In this document: piece by piece, positions 60,944 to 64,000 of the stretch
How positions within the stretch are numbered: the first letter of the stretch is position 1
Layout: each line of letters opens with the position of its first letter
NCBI GenBank assembly: GCA_016215605.1
Contig: JACRJB010000067.1
Span: forward strand, 124,001 to 188,000
Reading direction: 5' to 3'
DNA: 64,000 nucleotides
Source of the DNA: Rhodopseudomonas palustris
Lineage (GTDB): Bacteria; Pseudomonadota; Alphaproteobacteria; Rhizobiales; Xanthobacteraceae
Made by a program: the position numbers and the translations under genes
Notes under the pieces: generated by a model
Database searches by the model: none
Told to the model about the DNA's origin: nothing
Seen by the model: the letters and a program-made list of their open reading frames with translations, nothing else

Positions 60944-62035
60944 ATGTCGAATAAAACGGCTTTGATTACCGGGGTGACGGGCCAGGATGGCGCCTATCTC
61001 GCCGAGCTCCTGCTGACCAAGGGCTATTCGGTCCACGGCATCAAGCGACGCACCTCGCTGATCAATACCGACCGCATCGATCACATCTATCACGACCCGC
61101 ACGAGAAGGGGCTCGATTTCACCCTTCACCATGGCGACCTGACCGACTCGTCGAGCCTGATCCGCATCGTCGAGGAAGTGCAGCCGGACGAGATCTACAA
61201 TCTGGCCGCCCAGAGCCACGTCGCGGTGTCGTTCGAGGAGCCGGAATACACCGCCAACTCCGATGGCCTCGGCACGCTGCGCATCCTCGAAGCTCTGCGC
61301 ATTCTGGGACTCGAAAAGAAGTCTCGTTTTTATCAGGCTTCGACGTCCGAATTGTACGGCCTCGTTCAGGAAGTGCCGCAGCGTGAGACGACGCCGTTCT
61401 ATCCCCGTTCACCGTACGCCGTCGCCAAGCTGTACGCCTATTGGATCACCGTGAACTATCGGGAAGCCTACGGTATCTACGCCTGCAACGGCATTCTGTT
61501 CAATCACGAGTCGCCGCTGCGCGGTGAAACCTTCGTCACCCGCAAGATCACCCGAGCCCTTGCCCGCATCAAGCTCGGCCTGCAGGAACGGCTGCATCTC
61601 GGCAATCTCGACGCCAAGCGGGACTGGGGCCACGCTCGCGACTATGTCGAGATGCAGTGGCTGATGCTGCAGCAGGACAAGCCGGAAGATTACGTCATCG
61701 CGACCGGCGAGCAGCACTCGGTGCGCGACTTCGTCAACATCGCCGCGGCGGAAGTCGGCATCAAGGTCCGCTGGGAAGGCCACGGCGTCGACGAAAAGGG
61801 CTACAACGCCGAGACCGGCAGTTGCATCGTCGCCATCGATCCGCGCTATTTCCGCCCGACCGAAGTCGAGACGCTCCTCGGCGACGCGACCAAGGCGAAA
61901 GAAAAGCTGGGCTGGACCCCGCGCACGACCTTCGCCGAACTCGTCAGCGAGATGATGCTGGAAGACCTCAAGCTGGCCGAGCGGGACGAACTGGTGAAGA
62001 AGCACGGCTTCCGGTTCTTCAACCGCCACGAATAG
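60944..62035 (+). CDS. gmd: GDP-mannose 4,6-dehydratase
   Basis: 363 aa from ATG 60944 ([19 protein letters not shown]); an in-frame ATG at 60935 adds three residues. It has all Gmd hallmarks: [52 protein letters not shown], catalytic [25 protein letters not shown], then [16 protein letters not shown] and [16 protein letters not shown]. It makes GDP-4-keto-6-deoxymannose for fcl (3894) or another reductase. It is much closer to standard Gmd than the paralogue at 1600. Confidence 0.96.
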   Translation: MSNKTALITGVTGQDGAYLAELLLTKGYSVHGIKRRTSLINTDRIDHIYHDPHEKGLDFTLHHGDLTDSSSLIRIVEEVQPDEIYNLAAQSHVAVSFEEPEYTANSDGLGTLRILEALRILGLEKKSRFYQASTSELYGLVQEVPQRETTPFYPRSPYAVAKLYAYWITVNYREAYGIYACNGILFNHESPLRGETFVTRKITRALARIKLGLQERLHLGNLDAKRDWGHARDYVEMQWLMLQQDKPEDYVIATGEQHSVRDFVNIAAAEVGIKVRWEGHGVDEKGYNAETGSCIVAIDPRYFRPTEVETLLGDATKAKEKLGWTPRTTFAELVSEMMLEDLKLAERDELVKKHGFRFFNRHE

Positions 62036-62118
62036 TCGCCGTCGGTCTGCGGCACCGGTCGCGCATTCTCGCCGGGTAAGAAGCCGCGCTTTGAGGCACG
62101 GCCGACAGGATCGTTTCC

Positions 62119-63270
62119 TTGCGCATTCTGCACGCCTACAAGATCTATCGGCCGGACATCGAAGGCGGCATCCCGGCGGTCATGTCGAGCCTCGCCGAGG
62201 CCGACGACGGCAATCAGCACAGCATCCTGTGCGCGCGACGATCGGGCGTCGCCCGCAAGCTGACGGTCGACGGCGTGCCGGTGGACGCCGTGAGCTCGCT
62301 GGGGACGCTGTTTTCGACTCCTCTGGCGCCCGCCTACATCCCGCAGCTGATCAGCAGGGCCCGGACGAGCGACCTCGTCATTCACCACGCGCCGATGCCG
62401 CTGACGGATGCCGCGATCGTCGCAGGCTTGCCGCCCGGCGTCGCCTTGATCGTGTATTGGCACGCAGAGATCGTCGGCTTTGCACTCCTCCGAGATCTGG
62501 TGTCGCCGCTGCTTCGGCGGGTGCTCGAACGGGCCGACCGGATCGTGGTGTCCGGGCAGCCAATGATCGACCATTCAGATTTCCTCAGGCCGCACGCTCA
62601 CAAATGTGCGGTCGTCCCCTATGGTCTGGATTTCGAGGATTGGCGGCAAATCGACGAGCGTGACCGGATCGAGGCCGAGAACATCCGACGCAGCAAGCCG
62701 CGCCATATCGTCTCGGTGGGCCGCCTGGTCGGTTACAAGGGATACGACGTGCTGACCCGGGCGATGCGCTCGGTCGACGCGGATCTGACCATCGTCGGCG
62801 AAGGCGTTCTGCACGACGAGCTTCGGCAATTGGCCTCGACGCTCGAGGTCGCGGACCGGGTGCATTTCGCCGGCCGGCTTCCCCGCAACGAGATCAAGCA
62901 GCTGTTTCACGCCGCACAGGTCTACGCGTTTCCCTCGGTCACCGTCGCCGAGGCGTTCGGCATCGTGCAGATCGAGGCGATGGCGAGCGGTCTGCCGATC
63001 GTCAACACCGACCTGGCCAGCACCGTTCCCGAGGTCGCACGGCACGATATCGAAGGGTTGACCGTCCCGCCCGGCGATGTCGATGCCCTGGCGGGCGCGC
63101 TCAATCGCATCCTCGACGACGCCGACCTTCGCGACAGGTTTTCTACCGCGGCCGTTCGGCGCGCGGCTGAATTCGACCAATCGATCTTCCGCGCGCGGAT
63201 GGCAGACATCTACGAAGATGCGACGCGTAGCCGCAAAACGGCGGTGCTGAACCAGCGGCGCGGTTCCTAG
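62119..63270 (+). CDS. Glycosyltransferase family 4
   Basis: 383 aa. LHAYKIYRPDIEGGIPAVMS is the N-terminal GT4 start; YGLDFEDW, VSVGRLVGYKGYDVLTRAM and SVTVAEAFGIVQIEAMASG (E-x7-E) are typical of WbaZ/WbdB-type mannosyltransferases and suit a GDP-sugar donor. The start is TTG 62119; no close ATG is in frame. The stop TAG overlaps the stop of the convergent methyltransferase in the shared bases CTAG. Confidence 0.88.
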   Translation: MRILHAYKIYRPDIEGGIPAVMSSLAEADDGNQHSILCARRSGVARKLTVDGVPVDAVSSLGTLFSTPLAPAYIPQLISRARTSDLVIHHAPMPLTDAAIVAGLPPGVALIVYWHAEIVGFALLRDLVSPLLRRVLERADRIVVSGQPMIDHSDFLRPHAHKCAVVPYGLDFEDWRQIDERDRIEAENIRRSKPRHIVSVGRLVGYKGYDVLTRAMRSVDADLTIVGEGVLHDELRQLASTLEVADRVHFAGRLPRNEIKQLFHAAQVYAFPSVTVAEAFGIVQIEAMASGLPIVNTDLASTVPEVARHDIEGLTVPPGDVDALAGALNRILDDADLRDRFSTAAVRRAAEFDQSIFRARMADIYEDATRSRKTAVLNQRRGS

Positions 63271-63989
63271 CCGTTGCGGCAGGTCGTACCGATGCAGAGA
63301 TTGAAATTGGCGACCGGAATTTTCAGCGGGAAGTAGCTGCGGTCGATCTCCGAAAATCGCTCGCCCATCAGCTGCAGGATTTCCTCCGGCGAATTGATGT
63401 GCTCGCGGCGGATCAGCCAGCCGTAAGGAAGCTTGTAGCGTGCCTTGAAGATTCTCTCGGCGGAGATCTTGCGCGCGACCTCGTAGGCCAGCCCCGGATC
63501 GCAAGGCAGCACCACGGAAAACAGGCCGCCCGGTTTCAGCACGCGCTTCACTTCGTCGAGGCAGGCCGGAAGATCCGGAAGATGTTCCAGCACATGCACC
63601 ACCACCACACGGTCGAAGAAGCCGTCCTCGTAGGGCAGATGCCTCTGGCAATCTCCGACGGCAGCCGTGACCTGCGGAAACCGTTCCATGATGGCATCGG
63701 CCATATTCTGGCGCAGTTCGATGCAGTGATAGTCCTGTCGCGACAGGTCCTCGAACGCCAGATGGGCGCCGATGCCCGCCCCCAGTTCAAGCGTCCGGAA
63801 ATGGGGCAAATCCGGCAGAAAACGCAGCGGATAGCCGTGATTGAACTTTTCGATCGCGCCGTATTTCTTCGGCAGAACTTCATGCCAGTGCCGCATGAAA
63901 TCATTGCTGATTTCGGTTTGCTCGGCATCCAGAGGGGGGACCATCTTGGGCCAAACGAAACGCGGCAGGTTTGGGACTGAAGTATCCAT
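63267..63989 (-). CDS. SAM-dependent methyltransferase
   Basis: 240 aa. TLELGAGIGAHLAFEDL is motif I; CIELRQNMADAIMERF and DRVVVVHVLEHLPDLPAC follow; EVKRVLKPGGLFSVVLPCD is the last core strand. The N-terminal MRHWHEVLPKKYGAIEKFNH and C-terminal INSPEEILQLMGERFSEID are not assigned. ATG 63989. It is convergent with the GT4 and may methylate a sugar of the O-antigen; the substrate is unknown. Confidence 0.87.
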   Translation of the reverse strand: MDTSVPNLPRFVWPKMVPPLDAEQTEISNDFMRHWHEVLPKKYGAIEKFNHGYPLRFLPDLPHFRTLELGAGIGAHLAFEDLSRQDYHCIELRQNMADAIMERFPQVTAAVGDCQRHLPYEDGFFDRVVVVHVLEHLPDLPACLDEVKRVLKPGGLFSVVLPCDPGLAYEVARKISAERIFKARYKLPYGWLIRREHINSPEEILQLMGERFSEIDRSYFPLKIPVANFNLCIGTTCRNG

Positions 63990-64000
63990 TCGACTCGACC

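Noticed and set aside
63267-63270. CTAG shared by two convergent stops
   Set aside because: A neat overlap but common in dense genomes; it has no regulatory meaning that I can show.
1-64000. CRISPR arrays, tRNA/rRNA genes, insertion sequences
   Set aside because: No regular direct repeats with spacers, no transposase-like motifs and no tRNA cloverleaf were found by eye in the intergenic gaps.

Overview
The window is a 64 kb surface-polysaccharide biosynthesis island. High GC, dense overlapping genes and the gene repertoire suggest an alphaproteobacterium of the Rhodopseudomonas/Bradyrhizobium type; this is inferred from style and was not tested by a search. I see no rRNA, tRNA, CRISPR array, insertion sequence or phage gene. 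Almost every gene makes, activates, transfers, modifies or exports sugars.

Layout. (1) 0-5.6 kb: GDP-mannose supply (manC, partial, reverse), then forward a divergent GDP-mannose 4,6-dehydratase paralogue, a GT4, GDP-L-fucose synthase and a GT2. (2) 5.6-22 kb: five very large membrane proteins of GT-C-like design, interleaved with a TPR-GT4 fusion, an epimerase and an O-acylation cassette (MBOAT, SGNH partner and a 42-aa membrane protein). (3) 22-26.7 kb: methyltransferase, asparagine-synthase-type amidotransferase, DPM1-like GT2 and another methyltransferase, all reverse. (4) 26.9-40.1 kb: a forward hexapeptide acyltransferase, then a long reverse operon for a nonulosonic (legionaminic-type) acid: NeuC/LegG, a FemAB-like acyltransferase, NeuB/LegI, two methyltransferases, a PtmE-like CBS-nucleotidyltransferase, a 57-aa protein, a DUF115/Maf-like protein, a radical SAM protein, a polysialyltransferase-like protein, LegB and LegC. 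(5) 40.7-42.4 kb: the Wzm/Wzt ABC exporter, divergent from (4) across a 610-bp non-coding gap that holds two copies of a dyad-containing direct repeat. (6) 42.4-53.7 kb: reverse genes for a GT4-like half protein, a GT2, and then a tightly coupled chain for GDP-D-glycero-D-manno-heptose (gmhA, hddA, gmhB, hddC) with a transaldolase, an oxidoreductase, an SDR, a nucleotide-sugar dehydrogenase lacking its usual cysteine and an epimerase, followed by GtrA and GtrB-like genes. (7) 53.9-58.6 kb: two more giant membrane proteins, divergent. (8) 58.7-64 kb: GT4, GT2, canonical gmd, GT4 and a reverse methyltransferase.

How it may work together. Cytoplasmic enzymes make GDP-fucose or a related 6-deoxyhexose, GDP-heptose and a CMP-activated nonulosonic acid (the CMP-synthetase is not in the window). 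GT2/GT4 enzymes assemble a glycan that Wzm/Wzt exports. Two DPM1/GtrB-type enzymes and GtrA could supply polyprenyl-phosphate sugars on the periplasmic side, where the seven giant membrane proteins, six of which share a D-x3-[YW] motif in an early loop, could use them to decorate the glycan. The MBOAT/SGNH pair could add acyl groups. The nonulosonic operon, with its unusual radical SAM, Maf-like and sialyltransferase-like neighbours, is the most likely place for an undescribed modification pathway.
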